NCBI GenBank assembly: GCA_026415975.1
Contig: JAOAFZ010000001.1
Location: 248,001 to 312,000, forward strand
Origin: Patescibacteria group bacterium
Lineage (GTDB): Bacteria > Patescibacteriota > Microgenomatia > UBA1406 > GWC2-37-13
Reading direction: 5' to 3'
Length of the DNA: 64,000 bases
The notes below the pieces were generated by a model that was not told where the DNA came from, did not search any database, and saw only the letters and a program-made list of their open reading frames with translations. Of this stretch, positions 50,475 through 58,493 are shown piece by piece. A program made the translations under genes and the position numbers. Within the stretch, counting starts at the first letter, position 1, and each line of letters starts with the position of its first letter.

Positions 50475-52226
50475 ATGCATGCTTTCAAGAAAGCTCTGTA
50501 CCGGTATCCTATACGATTTTTGCTGCTGGGAATTCTGGTGCTTGCTCTTTTTCTTCGTTTCTGGGATCTTGGGGGAATTCCAGCCGGTTTACATGACGAC
50601 GAGGTTGCAAATGCTTACGTGGGAAAGTATAGTCTCATCCATGGAGTAGACCTTTATGGCAATCCGTTTCCCCTCCTATACTTCGACAAGTTCGGTGATT
50701 ACCCTCCGGTTCTTCCCATGTACCTCTCCGGAGCGGGCGCGCTCCTTTTTGGTGATACGGTTTTTGGAGCCCGTTTTTTTCATGCACTTGCCGGTGCAGT
50801 TACAATAGTCCCGGCATACCTGCTCGGTCTTCTGGTGTTCCGGAGAAAGAAGACAGCGCTTCTTGCGGCTTTTTTCACCGCTCTCCTTCCGTGGCATCTG
50901 GTGCTTTCTCGTACCAGTGCGGAAGGGGTTGTTGCGTCCTTTGTATTTCTGTGCGGTATTGTCGCAGTTCTCTGTGGAATCAGCCGCTCTAGTACAAACG
51001 GTGCCCTTATCGCAGTGGGAGGATTTACCGGTCTGATGCTTACCTACCTGCTCTATCCGGGATACCGGGTTATTGTACCCCTGGCACTGCTTCCGTTGCC
51101 GCTAATGCTTGCTGCCCGCCGTCACAGGAAACCGGTGCTCCTGGCAGGATTGTTAGCCGTGGTGGTTGCCTTCGCCGCAACCGGTCTTATTTTCCGGACA
51201 GAGTGGGGGAAAGGGCGGTTCCAGCAAACCTCCATCTTTACTTCAGCATTCGATATCGAAGGGAAGCTGCAACGACTTATATTTAATGAAGATTCAATCC
51301 TGATTGCCCGCATATTCAACAATAAGGTGGTGGGATACTCCCGGGGACTGGTAGAGTCATATCTTACCTATTGGTCTCCCGGTTTTCTCTTTTTTGAGGA
51401 AGGGCAGTCGAAACATTATTCGGTACCCATGCACGGAGTAGCGTATCTGGTTTTTATACCGCTCCTTCTTGCGATTGTGCGGTTTGTCTGGACGCAAAAA
51501 GAGCCTTTGCGCATCCGGTCGGTTCAAGCCTGGTTTTTCTGGTTACTCCTGATCGCCCCGATACCTGCGGCACTCACGGCAACTGAGTCGCCGAATATTC
51601 ACCGGAGTCTGCCGTTCGGACTATTGCTTACGATTGCAGCTGCTTATGGGTTTACTTTGCTGGAGCGGTTTCCGAAACCGGAATACCGGAAGCGGCGGAT
51701 TCCGGTGGTGGAGGGTATACTTGCTGTGGTTCTCGCAGTTGAGGTCGTCTTTTTCATGCACGCATATTACCAGCATGCAAGCATGTATACTGCACCCTTC
51801 CGGAACAGCGGAAATAAGGAACTGGTAGAGTACCTTGTCCGAGAGCGCGGGAATTATGGACGGGCGATCATTTCGAACGATCAGCGCTGGTTGCCGGTAC
51901 ATTACCTGTATTACACATCCCAATATCCCCGGGAACTTGCAGGTACCTTCGGGAAAAACTTTCGGGTTTCTCGGCTGGACAATCTGGAGTTTTCCGAGAT
52001 CGTTTGCCCCACGGTGACAGCCTGGGAATCGTACCAGCAGACCGGTACCGTGCCTGACCCGTCGGTACTCTATGTGGAACCCATCGGCTGTAAAGAGGGG
52101 CGGGTTGCAAATAAGTATGACGACCGTTTTACGTACATAGAAACTATTAAGCGAACCGACTTCAGTGATGCATTCTATGTACTCCGCTGGAACGTGCAGC
52201 AGGGATTGAGAACCAGAGCTGAATAA
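50475..52226 (+). CDS. Membrane glycosyltransferase of the PMT/ArnT (GT39) type
   Basis: About 583 residues with about eleven hydrophobic helices. The first periplasmic loop holds GGIPAGLHDDEVANAYVGKYSLIHGVDLYG, where the DDE fits the acidic catalytic motif of the GT-C enzymes, followed by DKFGDYPPVLPMYLSGAGALLFGDTVFGARFFHALAG as in dolichyl/undecaprenyl-phosphate sugar-dependent transferases. The C-terminal soluble part is about 130 residues. It likely glycosylates surface proteins or lipids outside the membrane; acceptor unknown. It has its own promoter and sits between the ilv and leu units. Confidence 0.8.
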   Translation: MHAFKKALYRYPIRFLLLGILVLALFLRFWDLGGIPAGLHDDEVANAYVGKYSLIHGVDLYGNPFPLLYFDKFGDYPPVLPMYLSGAGALLFGDTVFGARFFHALAGAVTIVPAYLLGLLVFRRKKTALLAAFFTALLPWHLVLSRTSAEGVVASFVFLCGIVAVLCGISRSSTNGALIAVGGFTGLMLTYLLYPGYRVIVPLALLPLPLMLAARRHRKPVLLAGLLAVVVAFAATGLIFRTEWGKGRFQQTSIFTSAFDIEGKLQRLIFNEDSILIARIFNNKVVGYSRGLVESYLTYWSPGFLFFEEGQSKHYSVPMHGVAYLVFIPLLLAIVRFVWTQKEPLRIRSVQAWFFWLLLIAPIPAALTATESPNIHRSLPFGLLLTIAAAYGFTLLERFPKPEYRKRRIPVVEGILAVVLAVEVVFFMHAYYQHASMYTAPFRNSGNKELVEYLVRERGNYGRAIISNDQRWLPVHYLYYTSQYPRELAGTFGKNFRVSRLDNLEFSEIVCPTVTAWESYQQTGTVPDPSVLYVEPIGCKEGRVANKYDDRFTYIETIKRTDFSDAFYVLRWNVQQGLRTRAE

Positions 52227-52234
52227 GGTATACT
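52206..52234 (+). promoter_or_regulatory. Promoter of the leuC operon
   Basis: TTGAGA (52206-52211) and TATACT (52229-52234) are 17 bases apart, inside the end of the glycosyltransferase gene. The leader ATG at 52241 begins six bases after the -10 box. Confidence 0.8.
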
Positions 52235-52240
52235 ATTCCC

Positions 52241-52297
52241 ATGGTAATCACGGCAAACGCTATTGCATCAGATGCGCTAGACTTGACTCGTACTTGA
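52241..52297 (+). CDS. leu operon leader peptide
   Basis: 18 codons plus stop: MVITANAIASDALDLTRT, with Val at 2, Ile at 3 and 8, and Leu at 13 and 15 as CTA and TTG. Regulatory codons are less dense than in the aro and ilv leaders, but the position, leaderless start and downstream terminator are the same. The two Leu codons lie 13-19 bases before the stop, so a ribosome stalled there would leave the antiterminator strand exposed. Function as a leucine sensor is inferred. Confidence 0.75.
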   Translation: MVITANAIASDALDLTRT

Positions 52298-52344
52298 GCG
52301 GGGAATAGTTTTGTGTCGCCCGCTCGCAAAAGCGGGCTTTTTTT
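52295..52344 (+). terminator. Attenuator of the leu operon (terminator and antiterminator)
   Basis: Terminator: GCCCGCT (52318-52324) with AGCGGGC (52331-52337), then seven T residues (52338-52344). Antiterminator: GAGCGGG (52296-52302), overlapping the leader UGA, pairs perfectly with CCCGCTC (52319-52325). The ribosome at the stop codon would block that strand. The leuC Shine-Dalgarno GGAG follows directly at 52347-52350. Confidence 0.87.
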
Positions 52345-52359
52345 GTGGAGACAACTAAA

Positions 52360-53769
52360 ATGAAAAACCAGCCAAAAACCATCATCGATAAACTCTGGGA
52401 CGCGCATGTTGTTCGTCAGGAAGACGGGTATCCCGCTGTGCTGTTTATAGATGCACATTTAGTACATGAAGTTACCAGTCCCCAAGCATTTGATGGATTG
52501 CGTGCCCGGGGTTTGCCGGTATTCCGGACCGATCGCACCTGGGCCACCATGGATCACAATGTGCCCACAAAGGATCAGCATTTGCCAATTAAAGAGCTTC
52601 TGTCCCGCAAGCAGGTCGAGATGCTCCGCAACAACTGCGAGGCATTCGGTGTACGGCTCTACGGTCTGGGGCACCCGTGGCAGGGAATTGTACATGTCAT
52701 CGGTCCCGAGCTCGGAATTACCAAACCCGGAATGACCATAGTCTGTGGCGACAGCCATACCTCTACTCACGGTGCATTCGGTGCGATGGCCTTCGGAATC
52801 GGGACATCAGAAGTGGAGCAGGTAATGGCATCCCAGTGTATCCTGCAGTACAAACCCAAAACCATGAAGATCGAGGTGAACGGGAAGCTTGGGACGGGTG
52901 TGGTTTCCAAGGACATAATTCTTTACATAATAAGCAAACTCTCTGCATCCGGCGGCACCGGGTATTTTGTGGAATATGCCGGTGATACAATATGTAGCCT
53001 CTCGATGGAAGCCCGAATGACGATCTGTAACATGAGCATAGAGATGGGTGCCCGAGGTGGGCTCATTGCCCCGGATGAGACTACCTATGCATACATGAAG
53101 GGTCGCGAGTTTATGCCAAAAGGCGATGAATGGGAAAAAGCAGTCGCATACTGGAAAACTCTTCCCACCGACGAGGGCGCTTCCTTTGATCGCGTCGAGA
53201 CGTTCCGTGCCGAAGACATCGAGCCAATGATAACCTATGGCACTAATCCGGGTATGGGCATCGGCATTTCTGGCTCAATACCTGTCCCCGCAGATCTTCC
53301 CTCCGAAAACGACCGGAAAAGTCTAGAGAAGTCTCTAAAATACATGGGCCTCACCCCGGGTCAGCGGATACTCGGGCAGCGTGTAGATTACGTCTTCTTT
53401 GGCAGCTGTACCAACTCACGTATCGAGGATTTCCGGCTTGCTGCACAAATCCTGAAGGGACGGAAGAAAGCTCCAACGGTAGAAGCATATCTGGTTCCCG
53501 GTTCATACCAGGTCATGGAACAGGCAAAAAGAGAAGGTCTGGACCGTGTTTTCGCGGAAGCCGGCTTTGAGCTTCGTGGCGCCGGCTGTTCAGCTTGTTT
53601 GGGAATGAATGAGGATAAGATTCCGGCCGGAAAATACTGCGTTTCAACGAGCAATCGCAACTTTGAGGGTCGTCAAGGGCCGGGTGCCCGTACGATGCTC
53701 GCCAGTCCGCTGACTGCTGCTGCAACGGCAATCCGCGGGGTAGTTACCGATCCACGGGAATTTTTGTAA
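52360..53769 (+). CDS. leuC: 3-isopropylmalate dehydratase large subunit
   Basis: 469 residues. With LeuD it isomerises 2- to 3-isopropylmalate through a [4Fe-4S] cluster. Signatures: [45 protein letters not shown], the cluster Cys in [14 protein letters not shown] and [14 protein letters not shown], and [22 protein letters not shown]. The E. coli-type length points to a dedicated leucine enzyme. The ATG at 52360 has a GGAG nine bases upstream; the open frame begins at a GTG at 52345 that touches the terminator. Confidence 0.96.
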   Translation: MKNQPKTIIDKLWDAHVVRQEDGYPAVLFIDAHLVHEVTSPQAFDGLRARGLPVFRTDRTWATMDHNVPTKDQHLPIKELLSRKQVEMLRNNCEAFGVRLYGLGHPWQGIVHVIGPELGITKPGMTIVCGDSHTSTHGAFGAMAFGIGTSEVEQVMASQCILQYKPKTMKIEVNGKLGTGVVSKDIILYIISKLSASGGTGYFVEYAGDTICSLSMEARMTICNMSIEMGARGGLIAPDETTYAYMKGREFMPKGDEWEKAVAYWKTLPTDEGASFDRVETFRAEDIEPMITYGTNPGMGIGISGSIPVPADLPSENDRKSLEKSLKYMGLTPGQRILGQRVDYVFFGSCTNSRIEDFRLAAQILKGRKKAPTVEAYLVPGSYQVMEQAKREGLDRVFAEAGFELRGAGCSACLGMNEDKIPAGKYCVSTSNRNFEGRQGPGARTMLASPLTAAATAIRGVVTDPREFL

Positions 53770-53773
53770 TCGT

Positions 53774-54529
53774 ATGAAATCAGATTTACTATCCTCCATA
53801 ACACCAGTAGCCCTGGTTACCGGCGGCTCAAAAGACATCGGTGCGGCGGTAGCAATCCGTTTGGCGGAAGCAGGCTATGATATCGCCGTTACATACCATC
53901 ACGACCGGGATGGCGCGCAAGAGACCGTTCGCCGGGTACAGGAATTGGGCCGTCGTGCCAATGCCATTGCTGCTGATCTGGTACAGGAAGTCGACTGTGA
54001 GCGTACCATACGCGAAACGATGCAGCAATTCGGACGACTAGATGTCCTCATAAACAACGCGGGCGGTTCACGAAAAGGCGACACCTGGGATGGAGAGCCT
54101 GCTGTCTGGCATGACGTGTTTATGGTAAACATTATCTCTGTGCTCCAGCTTTCTAAGCTTGCCATACGGCATTTTCGCGAGCAGGGGAATGGCACGATCG
54201 TCAATGTCTCCTCCCGTTTTGGACTTGCGGGAGATCCGGTTCGAATTGCCTATGCGGCTTCCAAAGCGGCACTCATCAATATCACCAAATCTTTAGCCAA
54301 AGAGCTGGCACCACTCGGAAGATGCAATTGTGTTGCTCCCGGTGCCACCGCGGCTGGGTACTGGAAACAGGTTGCAGATGCAACCGATGCCGAAGTGGAA
54401 AAGATCCCGCTAAAGACCATTAATACACCCGATGACGTTGCAAATACTATTTTATTCCTCGCTACCGATCAATCGCGCACCATGACCGGACAAACTGTGG
54501 TTATTGACGGAGGATATCTTTTACGCTGA
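53774..54529 (+). CDS. Short-chain dehydrogenase/reductase set between leuC and leuD
   Basis: 251 residues, classical SDR. The cofactor loop is TGGSKDIG (residues 16-23; usually TGxxxGIG), NNAG lies at 94-97, and the catalytic Ser146/147, Tyr160 and Lys164 are in VNVSSRFG and IAYAASKAA. The C-terminus TMTGQTVVIDGGYLLR is normal for 3-oxoacyl reductase-like proteins. It lies four bases after leuC and three before leuD, so it belongs to this leucine-regulated operon, yet no leuB is found in the window. It may oxidise 3-isopropylmalate or another hydroxy acid; the usual annotation would be 3-oxoacyl-ACP reductase-like. Confidence 0.88.
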   Translation: MKSDLLSSITPVALVTGGSKDIGAAVAIRLAEAGYDIAVTYHHDRDGAQETVRRVQELGRRANAIAADLVQEVDCERTIRETMQQFGRLDVLINNAGGSRKGDTWDGEPAVWHDVFMVNIISVLQLSKLAIRHFREQGNGTIVNVSSRFGLAGDPVRIAYAASKAALINITKSLAKELAPLGRCNCVAPGATAAGYWKQVADATDAEVEKIPLKTINTPDDVANTILFLATDQSRTMTGQTVVIDGGYLLR

Positions 54530-54532
54530 CCT

Positions 54533-55138
54533 ATGAAACATCGGAAACTGACTGTATTCACCAGTACCGCCGTTCCGCTTCCCGACGAGAATATAGACAC
54601 TGATCAGATTATCCCAGCACGCTTCCTGAAAGCAACCACCAGGGAAGGCTTTGGTGAAAACCTTTTCCGCGATTGGCGGTACAATCCGGACGGCACGCCG
54701 AAAACGGAGTTCGTGCTCAACAACCCACGATACTCAGGGGAAATCCTGGTTGTTGGGAAGAACTTCGGCTGCGGCTCCTCCCGGGAACATGCGGCGTGGG
54801 CGCTGGTAGACTACGGCTTCAAGGCCGTTGTATCGAGCTTTTTCGCGGATATCTTTAAGGGCAATGCGCTCAACAATTCGCTCCTGCCGATCGTGGTACC
54901 AGAAGCGTTCCTCCAAAAGCTTCTGACGATGGTACAGGAGCATCCGGAGACGAAAATCACCGTAGACCTGCCGAAGCAGACTGTTTCGGTGGAGGGCACC
55001 GACCTCATACACGGCTTCGATATCAACCCCTACAAGAAAGCCTGTCTCATAAACGGCTACGACGACATCGATTACCTCATGAGCCTTGCCGGAGATATTG
55101 CAGCTTTCGAGAAGGCCCGGAAGCAGAAGTTTCTTTAA
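54533..55138 (+). CDS. leuD: 3-isopropylmalate dehydratase small subunit
   Basis: 201 residues, the swivelling domain partner of LeuC. Signatures: NIDTDQIIPARFLKATTREGFGENLFRDWRY, NFGCGSSREHAAWALVDYGFKAVVSSFFADIFKGNALNNSLLPI and the C-terminal Tyr/Lys-rich HGFDINPYKKACLINGYDDIDYL. Bacterial type. Last gene of the leu unit; followed by a convergent gene with no obvious terminator. Confidence 0.96.
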   Translation: MKHRKLTVFTSTAVPLPDENIDTDQIIPARFLKATTREGFGENLFRDWRYNPDGTPKTEFVLNNPRYSGEILVVGKNFGCGSSREHAAWALVDYGFKAVVSSFFADIFKGNALNNSLLPIVVPEAFLQKLLTMVQEHPETKITVDLPKQTVSVEGTDLIHGFDINPYKKACLINGYDDIDYLMSLAGDIAAFEKARKQKFL

Positions 55139-55206
55139 CTGCGGTCAAATATTTGTGAAGTACAGCTCTGGGTTATAAGCTCAACGATGACAGATCCTGG
55201 GCGTGG

Positions 55207-55842
55207 TTACCGGTTACGATGGGGCGGCGGATATAGTGACGGAAGAGCTTTTCTCGGTGCAGAATAGCACAGAGTAGGTGACTGTTTTCCTTGCGGCTGC
55301 AAGTCGGAACTGTGCACTCTCCCATGAGACCCTGTAGTCGACCGAAGCAACCGGTAATCTTGAGTAATTCCGGAGTCCGAGGGAGGAAGCGGGGAGGCGG
55401 TGGTGCGGAATTTCCGGATAATATTCCGGTTGCCCGGTAGCAGGAAAATCGACCGCTTCACCGGCTCAAGTCGGATAACATATTCCGTGTCTGGTTTCAG
55501 CGGCAAATCAGTGATAATTCCTAGCGTAGGAGTTTCAGCTTCGCCGGAGATAGTACGATTCATCCGAGAAATAGAGTAGTATGAAGTACTGTGTAAATCG
55601 AGCGGCGGATTACTTCTTATATGATATTTAGGGATCTCCGTGCCGGGTGCGAACATCACTCGCATGAGTTCGGGCCATCCCGGGTTTACCGGTACGGTTC
55701 CGGTTATCTCCAGCGGCAACACGGTAACCGGTTGGGGTATCGAGGCATAAGAAGTATATTCATGAATCAACCAGAGTGCTATGGATATGCTAACAACTCC
55801 CAGAAAAATATATTTTTTCAGTCTATACGTTTGTGTTTTCAT
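55207..55842 (-). CDS. Membrane-anchored Ig-like surface protein, function unknown
   Basis: About 211 residues. After MKTQTYRLKKY comes one membrane helix (about residues 12-30) and a beta-rich part (VLPLEITGTVPVNPGWPELMRVMFAPGTEIP ... LPLKPDTEYVIRLEP) that resembles a bacterial Ig-like (BIG_5) strand pattern. The last 50 residues are Ser/Pro/Arg-rich and look disordered. The start at 55842 follows the CHAP gene stop by seven bases; an upstream ATG would overlap it. Confidence 0.5.
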   Translation of the reverse strand: MKTQTYRLKKYIFLGVVSISIALWLIHEYTSYASIPQPVTVLPLEITGTVPVNPGWPELMRVMFAPGTEIPKYHIRSNPPLDLHSTSYYSISRMNRTISGEAETPTLGIITDLPLKPDTEYVIRLEPVKRSIFLLPGNRNIIRKFRTTASPLPPSDSGITQDYRLLRSTTGSHGRVHSSDLQPQGKQSPTLCYSAPRKALPSLYPPPHRNR

Positions 55843-55849
55843 CGGGATA

Positions 55850-57019
55850 TTACTGCTGATCATACCTGAGCCAGTGACTCGGAACCCACGCATCAGCAGC
55901 GCTTTCTCCCTCGTCGTTAGTAATAGTTATTTTTTTCTCGTCGTCGTAGGTAATCCGGAATTCGTATTCCGGATGGGTAGCATTTGCGTTTGCCACGGTA
56001 ATCCGATCAGGTGTCGCCTCGATAACCACACCGACGTGGTTGTCATCGTTCGCCGCCCAGACGGCAACATCCAGTGGCCGGGGTGGGTCGGTAGATGATC
56101 CACTGGCATGGACTGCAAAAACATCATCAAACCGAATCCAGGTTCGGGCATCTCCGTAAACCTTCCCCTTAAGAGATATTCCGTTCATGTTATATACCAT
56201 GGCGACATAGGCCGTGCACTGGAGATAGTGCTGGGGATTGTATGCGGGATGCCATAATTGATCCCAGGTATATACTTCCTTCACTGCTGTCGGTATGTCA
56301 TCTCCGAAGGGATTGCTGGCAAAGCGTGAATAGGTAGCGATCTGTTCTGTAAACAAGGCGCCTGTTATCAAAGGGACTCCAAGGGCTGGGGGAAGGAACA
56401 CGGATGCGCCGGCGGGAAGCAGCGGGTGAATGCGCGGGGAAGGTGTGTCCGGTTTTATCCCGTGAGCGGAAACAGATCTTTCGTTTTTGCGGTTGTCGTG
56501 GTGGTATATATGATCTGATGGATTGTTGGTTCTCAGATACTGTAGAATCCGTTCCCGAAGGGTTCTATATGCGGGAAACCTGTCCCGAAGTAGATAGAGT
56601 GGCGTTAGGGTGTCTACGAGCCCGGAACTACCGGGCAAGCCAAACGCGCTTATAAGCAGTCGTGTTGAAAGCAATCCATCGGGTAGCAGATACCCGCTCA
56701 GTTTGTGTTTCATGAAATTTCCGGAACCCGAAAGGGAAAAAGGTGATGTACGATGCAGATCGCGGTACAAGGACGGATTTGTTTTTTCGGAATTCCCCTG
56801 TCGTGCCACGTCGTATACCTGACCTCCCGCATGGCTTGCTCCGGAATTAGGGTGTTTGGAAATTGCATCCGGAACCGTAGGGAGTGGTTGAGCTTCGCCC
56901 TCCACATTCGGAAGGGTACCGACTCCGAATTCTTCCGGTGAAAGGGTTCGGGCGTATACCCGGGGCGTAGTTAGCAACAGTGCACTGATCAGCACAATTA
57001 AAGTTATGTAATTACACAT
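55850..57019 (-). CDS. Secreted CHAP-domain amidase/peptidase
   Basis: 389 residues with an N-terminal signal peptide (MCNYITLIVLISALLLTTP ... YAR). The C-terminal 130 residues form a CHAP domain: YTWDQLWHPAYNPQHYLQCTAYVAMVYNMNG contains the nucleophilic Cys, and DVAVWAANDDNHVGVVIEA holds the catalytic His. CHAP enzymes cut peptidoglycan peptide bonds. The middle is a helical region with no recognised domain. It lies beside Tad pilus genes and could open the wall for the pilus or act in cell separation. Confidence 0.8.
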   Translation of the reverse strand: MCNYITLIVLISALLLTTPRVYARTLSPEEFGVGTLPNVEGEAQPLPTVPDAISKHPNSGASHAGGQVYDVARQGNSEKTNPSLYRDLHRTSPFSLSGSGNFMKHKLSGYLLPDGLLSTRLLISAFGLPGSSGLVDTLTPLYLLRDRFPAYRTLRERILQYLRTNNPSDHIYHHDNRKNERSVSAHGIKPDTPSPRIHPLLPAGASVFLPPALGVPLITGALFTEQIATYSRFASNPFGDDIPTAVKEVYTWDQLWHPAYNPQHYLQCTAYVAMVYNMNGISLKGKVYGDARTWIRFDDVFAVHASGSSTDPPRPLDVAVWAANDDNHVGVVIEATPDRITVANANATHPEYEFRITYDDEKKITITNDEGESAADAWVPSHWLRYDQQ

Positions 57020-57088
57020 AACATGAAAGGTACTCTACAGAAAGATTTTATGCAAGATGTATAAATGTATCAAAATATCGGAGATTTG

Positions 57089-57457
57089 TTACTTCATGCG
57101 GATAGCGACTGCCGTAGATATCAGCAAGGTATCCGGAATCACAATACCGATGAGGCTTGTACCCGCATAGGTATAGCGCGCAGTAAGGGTGGTTTTCTCC
57201 CCAATAGCACTGCCGGGGGTACACGATACGGATACGGCGTCATGTTCAAAATTTGCTTTTACGTAGTCGATTGCCAGGTTACAGTTGTTTGTTTTTGCCA
57301 GAACCTGTACTCCGGCATGGGTAGCGTTTTGCAGGGTGAGCTTGGATTTTACGAGCAATCCGAAGAAGACTATCATCAGGAAAACCGCAAACACAGCCGG
57401 AAAGGTAATGAGAAACTCAATGCTGGCCCAGCCTTGTTGTTTCCTGCACCGCACCAT
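57089..57457 (-). CDS. TadE-type minor pseudopilin
   Basis: 122 residues. A short basic N-terminus, then GWASIEFLITFPAVFAVFLMIVFFGLLV, a prepilin-like cleavage site after Gly with Glu at +5 and a hydrophobic helix, as in TadE/TadF proteins. The rest is extracytoplasmic and has two Cys (NNCNL and SVSCTPG), which could form a disulfide. It is encoded six bases after the CpaB-like gene in the Flp pilin unit. Confidence 0.75.
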   Translation of the reverse strand: MVRCRKQQGWASIEFLITFPAVFAVFLMIVFFGLLVKSKLTLQNATHAGVQVLAKTNNCNLAIDYVKANFEHDAVSVSCTPGSAIGEKTTLTARYTYAGTSLIGIVIPDTLLISTAVAIRMK

Positions 57458-57462
57458 ACTAT

Positions 57463-58227
57463 TTAGCGGGGGCGTTGCCCGGAACTGGTAGCAGAGGGAG
57501 AGTCTGTTTCAGCTGAACGATCGACGGGAGTTTTAGCAGCGTGTGCATCCTGCTGGGCGCGTAGCACAATCTGATACTTCCAGTCACCGTTTTGGCGCGG
57601 CAGGATGGCTTCTACTTCAGCACCGGTCAGCCGGAATCCGACGAAGAGAATTCCGCTCGATCCGTTTTCACCACCACGCAGTACATCTACAACCGGTACC
57701 GTAGAAAGGAGCGCAACGGCACGGAGTGTGTCCGTACCCTTGATATTCACTGCATATATGTCCACCACGTTTCCAATCCGGAGGTCCGGTGGAAATTGGT
57801 GGACGTCCTGCTGAGAAAGGTAATACACACGGAAGCCGCTTTCCAGAGCACCGGCGATGCCTGCGGATAAGTCCTGTTTCGAGGTGCCGAATAGTGAGGG
57901 ACTCAGAATATCCCCTTCGGCTACTCCGACGACAACCTTCTTCCCGATGATCGAGGACACTTCATCTTTTCTAAGTGCATTGGGAGGCACTGAATCGGGA
58001 GAAACAGTCAGCAAGCCGATAGTTTCTGCGGTAATGCTTCCCTGGGCTGGAATCGCAGTCCGAGCCACAAGGATCTGCACCGGTTGCGGTTTTATTTCCC
58101 GAGACTGAGTGTACATCGAGTATGCAACGCCTCCCGCCAGAAGCAACGTCAGAACAAGACCGGAGATATTCCGGATAAGGCGAATCATACGATTCCGGCG
58201 TGAGACATCAGCAGTGCGTTTCATCAC
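57463..58227 (-). CDS. cpaB: CpaB/RcpC-like Flp pilus assembly protein (SAF domain)
   Basis: 254 residues. A membrane helix (about 19-40) is followed by the SAF domain: VQILVARTAIPAQGSITAETIGLLTVSPDSVPPNALRKDEVSSIIGK and VGVAEGDILSPSLFG, as in CpaB and flagellar FlgA. A second domain (RIGNVVDIYAVNIKGTDTLRAVALLSTVPVVDV) matches the RcpC-CpaB C-terminal region. The last residues are Ser/Thr-rich. Its start overlaps the flp pilin stop by four bases. In diderms CpaB works with the secretin; here no secretin is seen. Confidence 0.85.
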   Translation of the reverse strand: MMKRTADVSRRNRMIRLIRNISGLVLTLLLAGGVAYSMYTQSREIKPQPVQILVARTAIPAQGSITAETIGLLTVSPDSVPPNALRKDEVSSIIGKKVVVGVAEGDILSPSLFGTSKQDLSAGIAGALESGFRVYYLSQQDVHQFPPDLRIGNVVDIYAVNIKGTDTLRAVALLSTVPVVDVLRGGENGSSGILFVGFRLTGAEVEAILPRQNGDWKYQIVLRAQQDAHAAKTPVDRSAETDSPSATSSGQRPR

Positions 58228-58391
58228 TGTGTGCCTGAACCCTGGATCTGCTGTTGCAGCTTAGTACCTTGGGTAGAGATTGCGCCGGTGACCGTAGTAA
58301 TAACCGCGGTAACAACACCAACAATAATAATCGCGCCGACGATGTATTCCATGGTGGTCCAGCCGGCCTGGAGCTTTTTCGAGTCCTTCAT
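58224..58391 (-). CDS. flp: Flp-type IVb pilin
   Basis: 55 residues. MKDSKKLQAG is the leader with cleavage expected after Gly10; mature protein begins WTTMEYIVGAIIIVG with the hallmark Glu-Tyr at positions 5 and 6. The length and the single helix fit Flp pilins. The open frame extends upstream, but the ATG at 58391 gives the correct leader and lies five bases after a TATATT. The pre-pilin peptidase gene was not seen in this window. Confidence 0.87.
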   Translation of the reverse strand: MKDSKKLQAGWTTMEYIVGAIIIVGVVTAVITTVTGAISTQGTKLQQQIQGSGTQ

Positions 58392-58493
58392 ACGAAAATA
58401 TAAGTGCGTGTACCGTATTGTCCAAACACGCACCGGAAATATAATAGGACAATTACATAATCAAAATTACGGTTTTCGTATTATAATACCAGT
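58392..58493. promoter_or_regulatory. Divergent leaderless promoters of the two Tad pilus units
   Basis: Minus strand: TATATT (58402-58397), five bases before the flp ATG at 58391, with a TTGGAC-like -35 at 58425-58420. Plus strand: TATAAT (58482-58487), six bases before the ATG at 58494. Both units would be leaderless. Confidence 0.65.
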
